Source of the DNA: CAZNAQ01 sp964585585
GTDB taxonomy: Bacteria; Patescibacteriota; Patescibacteriia; Patescibacteriales; JAGXOH01
Assembly (NCBI GenBank): GCA_964585585.1
Contig: CAZPEL010000017.1
Location: forward strand, 1-21,311
Length of the DNA stretch: 21,311 bases
Reading direction: 5' to 3'
The notes beneath the pieces are model-generated. The model was not told the origin of the DNA and ran no database searches. It saw nothing but the letters and a program-made list of their open reading frames with translations. Made by a program: the position numbers and the translations under genes. Shown here piece after piece: positions 1 through 6,646 of this stretch. How positions within the stretch are numbered: the stretch's first letter is position 1; each line of letters begins with the position of its first letter.

Positions 1-22
1 AAAAATGTTTTGCCCGTTTTTT
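1..22 (+). terminator. 3' half of an intrinsic terminator cut by the window edge
   Basis: The first bases, GTTTTGCCCG followed by a T-run, equal the 3' arm and tail of the complete terminator at about 2827-2862, which follows the second TPR gene. A gene on the plus strand therefore ends just upstream of the window. The shared terminator sequence suggests, as inference only, that it is another member of the same TPR family. Confidence 0.5.
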
Positions 23-23
23 A

Positions 24-52
24 TTGATTTTTTAAACATTTTCTGCTTTAAT
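24..52 (+). promoter_or_regulatory. Promoter of first TPR-protein gene
   Basis: TTGATT (24-29), a 17-base spacer, then TTTAAT (47-52) preceded by TG at 44-45, giving an extended -10. The same three elements with the same 17-base spacing occur upstream of the paralogous gene (1698-1726), which supports both assignments. Confidence 0.65.
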
Positions 53-70
53 GTAAGACAAATAAACAAA

Positions 71-88
71 CGGGGGGGCGCCCCCCCG
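71..88. promoter_or_regulatory. G7/C7 palindrome in the 5' leader of the first TPR gene
   Basis: A perfect 18-bp palindrome (CG7CGC7G) lies 18 bases after the -10 hexamer, so it would form a very stable hairpin near the transcript 5' end. No T-tract follows, so it is not a terminator. The paralogue has a different hairpin (1731-1751) in the equivalent place. A role as a 5' RNA stabiliser is inferred. Confidence 0.5.
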
Positions 89-132
89 AAAAGAAGATCT
101 TTAAAAACCACCTAAACCAAGGAGGTAATACC

Positions 133-1146
133 ATGAAAAGAGAAACCGCAAGGAATATTACAGTGATCTTTTCTTTAGTGTTGACTTTTTTGATGTTAAC
201 CGTAGCCACTCCCTGCTTCGCCGATTCGGTGGACAAGGCCCGTGACTTTATGAAGGCTGGAATGCATAAGCAGGCCGAGGCCCTGTTAGAACAGGAGATC
301 AACCAGAACCCGACCAACGCCGAAGCCCATTTCCTTTTAGGCAAATGCTATATTCTTCTGGATGAATTCCGGAGTTTTCCCAAGGCCGAGAAAAGATTCT
401 CTTCCGCCGTGAAACTGGACCCTTCCGGTTATGCCCGCGAGATCGCCAATGTCTACATTGACGCCGGCTTGGAGCAGCTGGCCCGGACCAACAAGAGAAA
501 GGCCCTGGATCTCCTAAACGAAGCTCGGAAGTACGATTCCAGAAGCGGCGATGAGATCGCCCGGAGATGCTTTAACAAAGGAGAAGAGCTTTTACGCTAT
601 GGCGAATACGCCCAAGCCGACGGCTACTTCTTTGTCGCCGCCAGATACGATTCCTCCCTAAAAAGCGATATCGCCCGGATCTATTACCGGCAATACCGGG
701 CGGAAGGAAAACTCCCTCTGCTCAAGCAAGCCAGTCGCTACGATCAAAGTGAGTACGGACAAGAGTACGCCCGTGCTTCCCTGGAGAACGGAATGGATGT
801 TTCTCCTTCCGAATGGAAGGAAAGGGCTAAAGAGGCCAAGGAATATCTGAGCGAGCAAGAGATTTTAGAGTTTAGTGTTGATTATTATACCCGCAAATGG
901 GGCGAGCCGCAGAAGGTAGTTTTAGATGATGATGAGTGGAAGAAGGCTTGTGAAGTTAATAAGGATGACAAGATAAGTTATTTGTCTTTGTATGAATTCG
1001 ACACTAACGCAGGAGGAAATTGGAAGAGGGCGGTCGTTGATTGCTATGGTTATACTTTCTATGCAGAGGACGAAGAAGGAGGAGGTGTCTATTTTAAAAA
1101 AGCAAATAATTCAACAGTAGTTTATTATTGGAAGAAAGAAAATTAG
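133..1146 (+). CDS. Secreted TPR-like repeat protein, copy 1
   Basis: The 337-aa protein begins with a signal peptide (residues 1-30, cleavage likely after CFA). Residues 32-250 are helical repeats of TPR type, for example AEALLEQEINQNPTNAEAHF followed by LLGKCYILL. The C-terminal region, about 255-337, is more beta-like and ends in VVYYW. It probably acts outside the cytoplasmic membrane as a protein-interaction module; no catalytic motif is visible. The start is fixed by AAGGAGG at 119-125 before the ATG. Residues 33-256 are nearly identical to the paralogue at 1801-2814, whereas the signal peptide and the last 80 residues differ strongly. The gene has its own promoter and a terminator at 1160-1195. 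The neighbouring pilin-like gene suggests a cell-surface or type IV secretion role, but this is only context. Confidence 0.8.
   Translation: MKRETARNITVIFSLVLTFLMLTVATPCFADSVDKARDFMKAGMHKQAEALLEQEINQNPTNAEAHFLLGKCYILLDEFRSFPKAEKRFSSAVKLDPSGYAREIANVYIDAGLEQLARTNKRKALDLLNEARKYDSRSGDEIARRCFNKGEELLRYGEYAQADGYFFVAARYDSSLKSDIARIYYRQYRAEGKLPLLKQASRYDQSEYGQEYARASLENGMDVSPSEWKERAKEAKEYLSEQEILEFSVDYYTRKWGEPQKVVLDDDEWKKACEVNKDDKISYLSLYEFDTNAGGNWKRAVVDCYGYTFYAEDEEGGGVYFKKANNSTVVYYWKKEN
229..910 (+). repeat. Near-identical 682-bp core shared by the two TPR genes, copy 1
   Basis: Aligns without gaps to 1879-2560 at a constant offset of 1650 bp. Differences are scattered and largely synonymous. Similarity falls sharply at both ends: in the signal peptide and just after the codons for KWGEP. 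Confidence 0.85.
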
Positions 1147-1159
1147 CTTTTTAAGTTAA

Positions 1160-1196
1160 AAAAGGGGTGATATTTGGTATTACCCCTTTTATTCTT
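1160..1196 (+). terminator. Terminator after first TPR gene
   Basis: The stem AAAAGGGGTGATA (from about 1160) pairs with TATTACCCCTTTT (1178-1190) with one G-U pair and is followed by a T-rich tail. It separates the TPR gene from the pilin-like gene, so they are not one simple transcript. Confidence 0.75.
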
Positions 1197-1206
1197 TATT
1201 GCGATG

Positions 1207-1215
1207 TGTTAAAAT
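1207..1215 (+). promoter_or_regulatory. Extended -10 promoter of pilin-like gene 1
   Basis: TGTTAAAAT, a TGn extended -10, lies about 30 bases before the ATG. The paralogous gene has TGATAAAAT at 2870-2878 in the equivalent position. No convincing -35 is seen, as is usual for extended -10 promoters. Confidence 0.5.
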
Positions 1216-1242
1216 TGTAAAAGAAAAATAATATTTGTTTAT

Positions 1243-1638
1243 ATGAAAAAAAATGTTTTTTTAATTAGTGTGTTAATTTTATTTTTAAGTTTTTTTCAAA
1301 TAGTTCATGCCCAGCCAGATGAGAGAACTGAGCCTTGCGGAGACGATGAAGTCTGTCTATCAGATCCTTTGGGAATGGAGGGTTCAAAAGACGCCCCCCA
1401 AGTTTTCATCGGCCGGATAATTGACACTTCTCTGGGGGTAGTTGGGTCTTTGGCCCTTTTAATGTTCGTCTACGGCGGTTTTATCTGGATGCTCGCCGCC
1501 GGTAACTCGGAAAGAGTGGAAAAAGGAAAGAATATCCTGTTCTGGGCCACGATCGGTCTGGTGGTCATATTCACTTCTTACGTCATAGTCCATTTCGTCA
1601 TCTTCGAACTCATCGGCGCTCCCGGAGGAGGCGGCTAG
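1243..1638 (+). CDS. Type IV secretion pilin-like membrane protein, copy 1
   Basis: The 131-aa protein has a signal peptide (1-23, cleavage after VHA), a short polar segment with two Cys (C32, C38), then two membrane helices at about 63-87 and 98-121. A conserved loop with GNSERVEKGKNILFW lies between them. This size and layout match the VirB2/TrbC-like T4SS pilin family that is very common in CPR bacteria. There is no Shine-Dalgarno sequence; with the predicted promoter at 1207-1215 the leader would be about 20 nt. The paralogue at 2904-3296 is almost identical from residue 52 onward. Expected role: a subunit of a membrane or pilus structure for DNA or protein transfer. No other T4SS component is in the window, so the role is inferred from the family. 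Confidence 0.75.
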   Translation: MKKNVFLISVLILFLSFFQIVHAQPDERTEPCGDDEVCLSDPLGMEGSKDAPQVFIGRIIDTSLGVVGSLALLMFVYGGFIWMLAAGNSERVEKGKNILFWATIGLVVIFTSYVIVHFVIFELIGAPGGGG

Positions 1639-1679
1639 TCATTGTGAACCATATCGCCCCCATAACAGACACTCAACCC

Positions 1680-1708
1680 ATCAACCCCAAGCAGGGGTTG
1701 ATTTTTTT
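1680..1708 (+). terminator. Terminator after pilin-like gene 1, overlapping the next promoter
   Basis: ATCAACCCC, loop AAGCA, GGGGTTGAT, then T7. The same stem terminates pilin-like gene 2 at 3331-3359. The 3' arm and T-run contain the TTGATT -35 of the next promoter. Confidence 0.85.
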
Positions 1709-1726
1709 GAAAAATTATGTTTTAAT
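1698..1726 (+). promoter_or_regulatory. Promoter of second TPR-protein gene
   Basis: TTGATT (1698-1703), 17-base spacer, TTTAAT (1721-1726) with TG at 1718-1719. It matches the promoter of copy 1 element for element. The -35 lies inside the preceding terminator. Confidence 0.65.
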
Positions 1727-1730
1727 CAAG

Positions 1731-1751
1731 TGTTGATCCAAAAGATCAATA
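1731..1751 (+). promoter_or_regulatory. 5'-proximal hairpin in second TPR leader
   Basis: TTGATC, loop CAAAA, GATCAA, extended by two further pairs. It begins within about 5 bases of the predicted transcription start. It is in the position of the G7/C7 hairpin of copy 1 but unrelated in sequence. Confidence 0.45.
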
Positions 1752-1800
1752 CTGTTTATTTGTTCCTTTAAAACCTAAAACAACCAAAGGAGGCAACACC

Positions 1801-2814
1801 ATGAGAAAAACAACAGCCACAGTATTTCTGTCATTGGTCTTAACAGTTGTAATGGCGAGTCTTTGTTACGCCGGCCCGGTGGACAAGGCCCGTGATTTCA
1901 TGAAGGCCGGAATGCACAAGCAGGCCGAGGCCCTGTTAGAACAGGAGATCAATCAGAACCCGACCAATGCCGAAGCCCATTTCCTTTTAGGCAAATGCTA
2001 CATTCTTCTGGATGAATTCCGGAGTTTTCCCAAGGCCGAAAAAAGATTCTCTTCCGCCGTGAAACTGGACCCTTCCGGTTATGCTCGCGAGATCGCCAAT
2101 GTCTACATTGACGTCGGCTTGGAGCAGCTGGCCCGGGCCAACAAGAGAAAGGCCTTGGACCTCCTGAGCGAGGCCCGGAAGTACGATTCCAGAAGCGGCG
2201 ATGAGATAGCCCGGAGATGCTTTAAAAAAGGAGAAGAGCTTTTACGCTATGGCGAATACGCCCAAGCCGACGGCTACTTCTTTGTCGCCGCCAGATACGA
2301 TTCCTCCCTAAAAAGCGATATCGCCCGGATTTATTACCGGCAATACCGGGCGGAAGGAAAACTCCCTCTGCTCAAGCAGGCCAGCCGATACAACCAAAGT
2401 GAGTACGGACAGGAGTACGCCCGGGCGTCCCTGGAGAATGGAATGAATGTTTCTTCGTCCGAATGGGAGGAAAGAACCAAAGAAGCTCAAAAGTATCTGA
2501 GCAATCGAGAGATTCTGCAGTTAAGTGTTGATTATTATGCCCGTAAATGGGGCGAGCCGAAAGAATTAAAACTCTCTCCTGGTGAGTGGATAAAAGACCC
2601 CAGGGTTTATGAGGGGTCAAAATTTCATTATTTAGCCAATAAAGAATATTGGTTAAAGACTACGGCCATGGCTGAAGATAAGAAAATCAAGAGCAGAAAA
2701 AAAATTCGTGAAGAACATTGGTATTCGTTTAGTGATTTAGGTCAGGAAAAGGAATTCTTAGAATTTAAAGCAATTAGACCCAACACAGTTATTTACTACT
2801 GGATGGAACATTAA
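1801..2814 (+). CDS. Secreted TPR-like repeat protein, copy 2
   Basis: The 337-aa protein is the paralogue of 133-1146. It has a signal peptide 1-24 (cleavage after CYA), then a TPR-like helical core to about residue 250 that matches copy 1 with very few substitutions. The C-terminus is divergent but ends with the same VIYYW-type motif. The strong SD AAAGGAGG ends 7 bases before the ATG. The variable C-terminal part (about 258-337) has insertions and a Lys/Glu-rich stretch absent from copy 1. A conserved helical scaffold with an exchangeable end suggests different binding partners, which is inference. A terminator follows at 2827-2862. Confidence 0.8.
   Translation: MRKTTATVFLSLVLTVVMASLCYAGPVDKARDFMKAGMHKQAEALLEQEINQNPTNAEAHFLLGKCYILLDEFRSFPKAEKRFSSAVKLDPSGYAREIANVYIDVGLEQLARANKRKALDLLSEARKYDSRSGDEIARRCFKKGEELLRYGEYAQADGYFFVAARYDSSLKSDIARIYYRQYRAEGKLPLLKQASRYNQSEYGQEYARASLENGMNVSSSEWEERTKEAQKYLSNREILQLSVDYYARKWGEPKELKLSPGEWIKDPRVYEGSKFHYLANKEYWLKTTAMAEDKKIKSRKKIREEHWYSFSDLGQEKEFLEFKAIRPNTVIYYWMEH
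1879..2560 (+). repeat. Near-identical core of the two TPR genes, copy 2
   Basis: Partner of 229-910 at offset 1650 bp. Together with the duplicated pilin-like genes and terminators it shows that a two-gene cassette was tandemly duplicated. Confidence 0.85.
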
Positions 2815-2826
2815 ATAACTTTCAAC

Positions 2827-2862
2827 ACGGGCAAAACAAAAAAAGTTTTGCCCGTTTTTTTT
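2827..2862 (+). terminator. Terminator after second TPR gene
   Basis: ACGGGCAAAAC, A-rich loop, GTTTTGCCCGT, then T8. The same 3' arm is found at the left edge of the window. Confidence 0.85.
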
Positions 2863-2869
2863 CTTTTTA

Positions 2870-2878
2870 TGATAAAAT
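2870..2878 (+). promoter_or_regulatory. Extended -10 promoter of pilin-like gene 2
   Basis: TGATAAAAT lies about 31 bases before the ATG, immediately after the T-run of the preceding terminator. It parallels 1207-1215 in front of the paralogue. Confidence 0.5.
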
Positions 2879-2903
2879 TATTATAAAATAAGATATAAAT
2901 TTT

Positions 2904-3296
2904 ATGAAGTTTAATAAAAATAAAATCTTTTTAAGTTTTTTAACTTTTTCATTTTTAAGCTTTTTGTTTTTTATGAACTTTTCTTTTGTTCATGCAACGA
3001 ATGTTGAAGAAAAGGGTGAAGTTTCACTTGATAATCCTTTAGAAACTGACAGCCCCCAGATCTTCATCGGCCGAATAATTGACGCCTCCTTGGGGATAGT
3101 CGGTTCCCTGGCTTTGCTAATGTTTGTTTACGGCGGCTTTATTTGGATGCTAGCTTCCGGTAATTCGGAAAGAGTGGAAAAGGGCAAAAATATTCTTTTT
3201 TGGGCCACGGTCGGCCTGGTGGTTATATTTACCTCCTATATTATAGTCCATTTTGTTATTTTTGAACTGATCGGTGCCCCCGGAACCGGAAGTTAA
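2904..3296 (+). CDS. Type IV secretion pilin-like membrane protein, copy 2
   Basis: The 130-aa protein has a signal peptide of about 1-31 (VHA cleavage), a short acidic linker and two transmembrane helices (about 62-86 and 97-120). The connecting loop GNSERVEKGKNILFW is identical to that of copy 1. Unlike copy 1, the linker has no Cys. The N-terminal 50 residues differ from copy 1 in sequence and in base composition (very AT-rich here), while the membrane part is nearly unchanged, which indicates selection on the assembled portion. No SD is present; the ATG lies in an AT-rich leader. It is a VirB2/TrbC-like pilin by architecture; the rest of a secretion machine is not in this window. Confidence 0.75.
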   Translation: MKFNKNKIFLSFLTFSFLSFLFFMNFSFVHATNVEEKGEVSLDNPLETDSPQIFIGRIIDASLGIVGSLALLMFVYGGFIWMLASGNSERVEKGKNILFWATVGLVVIFTSYIIVHFVIFELIGAPGTGS

Positions 3297-3330
3297 CATA
3301 AATTGGAAAACAATTTTAAAAAACCGGTCC

Positions 3331-3359
3331 ATCAACCCCGATTGGGGTTGATTTTTTTA
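3331..3359 (+). terminator. Terminator after pilin-like gene 2
   Basis: ATCAACCCC, loop GATT, GGGGTTGAT, then T7. Same stem as 1680-1708, differing only in the loop. Confidence 0.85.
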
Positions 3360-3366
3360 AAAATTT

Positions 3367-3458
3367 ATTTTGGTGCCGGGTCTTGAATTTTGAATATCCC
3401 TAAGCTAAAGTCATTTTGGTGCCGGGTCTTGAATTTTGAATAACTCTAAGCTAAAGTC
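3367..3458 (+). repeat. 46-bp promoter repeat, two tandem units
   Basis: Unit 1 is 3367-3412 and unit 2 is 3413-3458. Both begin ATTTTGGTGCCGGGTCTTGA and end CTAAAGTC(A). Each contains TTGAAT, 17 bases, TAAAGT. The units differ at only a few bases (ATCCCT against AACTCT). Related copies precede the lipoprotein genes at 5811 (3' portion) and 6879 (full). Confidence 0.85.
3429..3457 (+). promoter_or_regulatory. Promoter of lipoprotein gene 1
   Basis: TTGAAT (3429-3434), 17-base spacer, TAAAGT (3452-3457). The same core is at 3383-3411, 5748-5776 and 6816-6844, so it is conserved in every copy. Inverted arms TAACTCTAA (3441-3449) and TTAGAGTTA (3462-3470) bracket the -10 and could be an operator; they are intact here and imperfect in the other two leaders. 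Confidence 0.6.
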
Positions 3459-3491
3459 AGGTTAGAGTTATTTAGAATTTAAGATATTAAT

Positions 3492-4100
3492 ATGTCCAAA
3501 AAACAACCAATATTATTCATTGCAATCTTAGCCGTTACTTTATCGGTTTTTTCAGGTTGCGCTCAGCAAACTCAGAATAATCAGGTAAATAATAACAAAG
3601 ATTTGGAAAAAGCAGAGAGCGGGGATGCAAAAGATGCAAGCTCTGATGTAGATGACAGTGAATGGAGGACTTACCAAAATAAAGAGTATGGATTTGAAGT
3701 AAAATATCCTAAGAATTGGGAATATAAGGAAAATAAAATTCAATTAAAAAATGATAAAAAATTAAGGGGAGATAAGTTTATAACTGTAACATTCGGCACT
3801 AGAGAGTCTTTTCCGGGCGGACATTTTTGGAGTATTAGTGTTTTAAGTAATCCAAAAAACATTGAAGAAATAACAAAAGAAATAGGAAATCAATTTGATA
3901 AAAAAAATAAAACTAGAGAAAAATTAAATATTAATAATCAAAAAGCCTTGTTTGTAAAAGTAACAACATCTGAATTGTCTAACTGGGAGTCAAATAATGT
4001 TTTTATAGAAAAAGATAATATTGTTTATAAAATAAGTGGTTCAAATTTAGAAAAAGAAAAATTTGAAAAATTTTACAATTCGTTCCTTCTAAAAAAATAA
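3492..4100 (+). CDS. PsbP/DcrB-like lipoprotein 1
   Basis: The 202-aa lipoprotein has a lipobox FSGC with the lipidated Cys at residue 23, so it should be anchored on the outer face of the membrane. A low-complexity Asn/Asp/Lys linker follows. One PsbP-like domain starts at about residue 57, with WRTYQNKEYGFEVKYPKNW followed by alternating strands, the usual entry of this alpha/beta fold. No catalytic residues are evident and the role is unknown. The start lacks an SD sequence but is supported by the same ATG context in two paralogues (5811, 6879) sharing the signal peptide xxKKQxxLFI. The gene is probably co-transcribed with the M23 gene, since no terminator separates them. Confidence 0.8.
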   Translation: MSKKQPILFIAILAVTLSVFSGCAQQTQNNQVNNNKDLEKAESGDAKDASSDVDDSEWRTYQNKEYGFEVKYPKNWEYKENKIQLKNDKKLRGDKFITVTFGTRESFPGGHFWSISVLSNPKNIEEITKEIGNQFDKKNKTREKLNINNQKALFVKVTTSELSNWESNNVFIEKDNIVYKISGSNLEKEKFEKFYNSFLLKK

Positions 4101-4160
4101 ACTGAGTTTGGTTCTTTAACAATTATTAATCTAAAGACGAAAAGTTGAAAGGAGTTAAAG

Positions 4161-5648
4161 ATGAAAAAATTATTTTTGCCGATTTTTGTTTTATTTTTTG
4201 TGCCAAAATTTGTTTTTGCTTTTCCTTATTTGGAGCTACCTTTTCCCGGTGGAGAAACATGGTGGGTAAGTTGTGCATACGATGGAGTTGGCGAGTGCGA
4301 TACTCATGCAGAGAATACAAAAGATAGATATGCTTTGGATTTTAATTTTGGTGTAGGTAATGAGGATTGTGGTAAGATCATACTTGCATCAGCTAGTGGA
4401 AAGGTAAGTATTTCTAATTTTGATGGATACGGCAACACAGTAGATATAAATCATAAAAATGACTATATCACAAGGTATGCTCATTTAAGTGATTTTTTTG
4501 TTAAAGATGGTCAACGAGTTTTAAGAGGGCAAAAAATTGGTTACTGTGGTTCAACGGGTGGTGATTGGCCATGTCATTTACATTTTGTGCTTTATAGAAT
4601 GCAAAACGGATTCTATGTCCCAGTTAAGCCGGAGCCAATGTCCGGTTATACTAATTTTAAAAGCGGTGTTTACTATAAATCTGACAATTATTACAACCCG
4701 ACCCACTTCACTTTCCCCTCCGGCTCCTCTCAGGGTATGACCCCGAATTATAGTATGACCGAGGTTCCTTTGTCCGGAGATTATAATGAGTGGAGAGTAC
4801 AAGTAGATGGCTCCGATCCGGGTGTTGATAGTCCGAGCTACCCCGCAGGTTTACTCGGAAAGCATGTTATAATTGAGTTTTCAGCCAAGGTTGTTGACGG
4901 CGGTCACCCTCTTTTGGAAGGCAAGGTTTTTGTAGAAGATGAAAACGGCAGCTGGAACAATCATGTTCCCCTTGACCTTATCAATGATGAACATAATTAT
5001 AACGAGGGTGATTTTGCGCACGGCGATTACAATGTTTATCGCGCCAACCTATCCGAACTTGATCGCCCCGAGGCCGAAATGAGAAAGTTTAGCCTACAGC
5101 TAACCGAAGGTTTTTCCGGTTCCGGAACCTGGACTTTTGATTGGATTAAAGCGAAGATCACGGGTTGGGATTTCAAAGACAATTCTATCGGCTGGCAGAT
5201 TAGGCAAGACGGAGTTACTAATGATTACTATGCAGATGAATTCTGGCGCATCAATCCAACTGATAAGCAGCCGCAAATTATGAGTCCTGATGATTTAATG
5301 ATCCCGGATGATTTTTCCAAAATAAGGATTCGCTATTCAGTGGCAAACACCGATTCAGAGGTCTTGCGAGTCTATTTTGATATAGGTAACGGCTTTTCAA
5401 GCGATTATTATCTTGAAAAAGTCGGTCAAAATGAGGTTGATCTAGGGGGTTCCAGCACTACTGTTGAATTTAATTTGCCGCCCAAGGCAATCGGCAATGT
5501 GGACAGATTACTTTTTGATCTTTTCGATAATACAGCTTATGGAAATAAGCAAATCGCAATCAATAAGGTTGTGTTCTCATCCGAAGAGTATTGCGGAGGC
5601 GGTTTGATCATCTTACCGCCTAAAGATCTACAAATTTTAGCTCAATAA
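4161..5648 (+). CDS. Secreted M23-type endopeptidase with beta-rich C-terminal region
   Basis: The 495-aa protein has a signal peptide 1-20 (VFA cleavage). An M23 (LytM/lysostaphin-like) domain spans about 25-160. Recognisable are YALDF (D60), the NTVDINH strand, YAHLS (H108), GQRVLRGQKIGYCGSTGG and CHLHF (H139, H141). These suggest Zn-dependent cleavage of peptidoglycan cross-bridges or of proteins outside the cell. The first zinc ligand is unusual: the standard HxxxD is absent, and H49 lies 11 residues before D60. Residues about 205-475 form two beta-rich, carbohydrate-binding-like segments of unknown target. SD AAAGGAG at 4148-4154 fixes the start. Base composition is AT-rich up to about 4680 and clearly richer in G+C after that, as if two parts of different origin were joined. 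A terminator follows at once. Confidence 0.75.
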   Translation: MKKLFLPIFVLFFVPKFVFAFPYLELPFPGGETWWVSCAYDGVGECDTHAENTKDRYALDFNFGVGNEDCGKIILASASGKVSISNFDGYGNTVDINHKNDYITRYAHLSDFFVKDGQRVLRGQKIGYCGSTGGDWPCHLHFVLYRMQNGFYVPVKPEPMSGYTNFKSGVYYKSDNYYNPTHFTFPSGSSQGMTPNYSMTEVPLSGDYNEWRVQVDGSDPGVDSPSYPAGLLGKHVIIEFSAKVVDGGHPLLEGKVFVEDENGSWNNHVPLDLINDEHNYNEGDFAHGDYNVYRANLSELDRPEAEMRKFSLQLTEGFSGSGTWTFDWIKAKITGWDFKDNSIGWQIRQDGVTNDYYADEFWRINPTDKQPQIMSPDDLMIPDDFSKIRIRYSVANTDSEVLRVYFDIGNGFSSDYYLEKVGQNEVDLGGSSTTVEFNLPPKAIGNVDRLLFDLFDNTAYGNKQIAINKVVFSSEEYCGGGLIILPPKDLQILAQ

Positions 5649-5665
5649 GCTTCAAAATTCCAAAC

Positions 5666-5696
5666 CCGGTCGCGTGGCACGCGGCCGGTTTTTTTA
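5666..5696 (+). terminator. Terminator after the M23 gene
   Basis: CCGGTCGCG, loop TGGCA, CGCGGCCGG (one G-U pair), then T7. Strong GC stem. Confidence 0.9.
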
Positions 5697-5747
5697 TTAT
5701 ATTAAAGTCAGGTCCCGGTTAACTTACGACAGTCAACGGCATAAATA

Positions 5748-5776
5748 TTGAATTTTGAATAACTCTAAGCTAAAGT
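5748..5776 (+). promoter_or_regulatory. Promoter of lipoprotein gene 2 (partial repeat copy)
   Basis: TTGAAT (5748-5753), 17 bases, TAAAGT (5771-5776). From 5748 to the ATG the sequence follows the lipoprotein-1 leader closely. The upstream TTTTGGTGCCGGGTC part is missing; instead TTAAAGTCAGGTCCCGGTTA at about 5703 looks like a broken older copy. Confidence 0.6.
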
Positions 5777-5810
5777 CAGGTTAGAGATATTTAGAATTTA
5801 AAATATCAAT

Positions 5811-6524
5811 ATGCTCAAAAAACAACCAATATTATTTATTTTACTTTTAGCTGTTTTCACAATGGCTTTTTCCGGTTGCACCGAACAACCGAAAAACAAC
5901 CAAGTAAACAATGATAACCAACAAAAAGAAAAACAAGAAAAAGGGGATTATAATAAAAACAGTAATCAATATGATCCGGATCAAAAACAAGCGAATGAAA
6001 ATGAATGGCAAGGTGAAATCATTAAGGAAGAAGGCGACCGGAAGAGGTATAGGAATGAAAAATTTGGTTTTGAGTTTAAATTTTTAGATAAAAATGATTC
6101 GATTGAGGTGGACAGTTCCAAGAATGGGGTATTCTTGGGAGGCCCTATACCGAAAGAGCAGCTCAAATATTATGCTGACAAAGAAACAACTACCCCTTAT
6201 GTTTATATAGATATATATGAATATTCATCTATAAATGGTGTTAGTGAATATGAAAATTTAAAAGAATATTTAAAAGTTGGCTGGAATAATTATCAAACTC
6301 CAGCGGAATTACTCTCTATTAAGAAAGTAACTAATAAAAATAATTTAATTTTTTTTAAGGTGAATACAAGAGTAAGTGGTTTAAAGCGAGATGGTGGTTA
6401 TTATAATCCTTTAGAATATTATTTAAAATACAATAAAATTAAAAACAAGGATTACATTCATATAAGGTGTCCTAAAAAAGAAGTGTGTGATGAAATAATC
6501 GAATCATTTAAATTTATTAAATAA
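5811..6524 (+). CDS. Lipoprotein 2 with PsbP-like entry motif
   Basis: The 237-aa lipoprotein has Cys23 in the lipobox FSGC and a signal peptide almost identical to that of the 569-aa lipoprotein at 6879. A Gln/Lys/Asn-rich linker runs to about residue 70. The cargo begins RYRNEKFGFEFKF, resembling the start of the PsbP-like domains in the neighbours, but the rest (strands around YVYIDIYEYSS, IFFKVNTRV and a C-terminal IIESFKFIK helix) is divergent. Two Cys lie near the C-terminus (C221 and C227, in RCPKKEVC). It is probably a surface-exposed binding protein; no enzyme signature is seen. There is no SD and the start is taken from the shared leader. No clear terminator follows before 6603. Confidence 0.75.
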   Translation: MLKKQPILFILLLAVFTMAFSGCTEQPKNNQVNNDNQQKEKQEKGDYNKNSNQYDPDQKQANENEWQGEIIKEEGDRKRYRNEKFGFEFKFLDKNDSIEVDSSKNGVFLGGPIPKEQLKYYADKETTTPYVYIDIYEYSSINGVSEYENLKEYLKVGWNNYQTPAELLSIKKVTNKNNLIFFKVNTRVSGLKRDGGYYNPLEYYLKYNKIKNKDYIHIRCPKKEVCDEIIESFKFIK

Positions 6525-6599
6525 TTTTCTATAATTTTTAAATAAAAAACAAAAAAAGGAGGGATTATTGTTCCTTACAATTTAATTAAAGGTTGAAAA

Positions 6600-6608
6600 T
6601 GTTTTAAT
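6600..6608 (+). promoter_or_regulatory. Possible extended -10 before the small ORF
   Basis: TGTTTTAAT is the same extended -10 as for the two TPR genes (TGnTTTAAT). No matching -35 is found at 17 bases. Confidence 0.35.
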
Positions 6609-6646
6609 TCTGAATTGCTCAACATCAAAGTAAAGGAGGCAAAACA

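Noticed and set aside
71..88. G7/C7 palindrome as a terminator
   Set aside because: No T-run follows on either strand and it lies between the promoter and RBS of a gene.
658..858. Minus-strand ORFs opposite the TPR genes, lipoproteins, helicase and others
   Set aside because: They mirror the codon pattern of strong plus-strand genes, lack RBSs and change with the paralogue's silent differences.
3367..3458. Tandem 46-bp units as a CRISPR or other spacer array
   Set aside because: The units abut with no spacers, there are only two, and each contains a promoter core used by the next gene.
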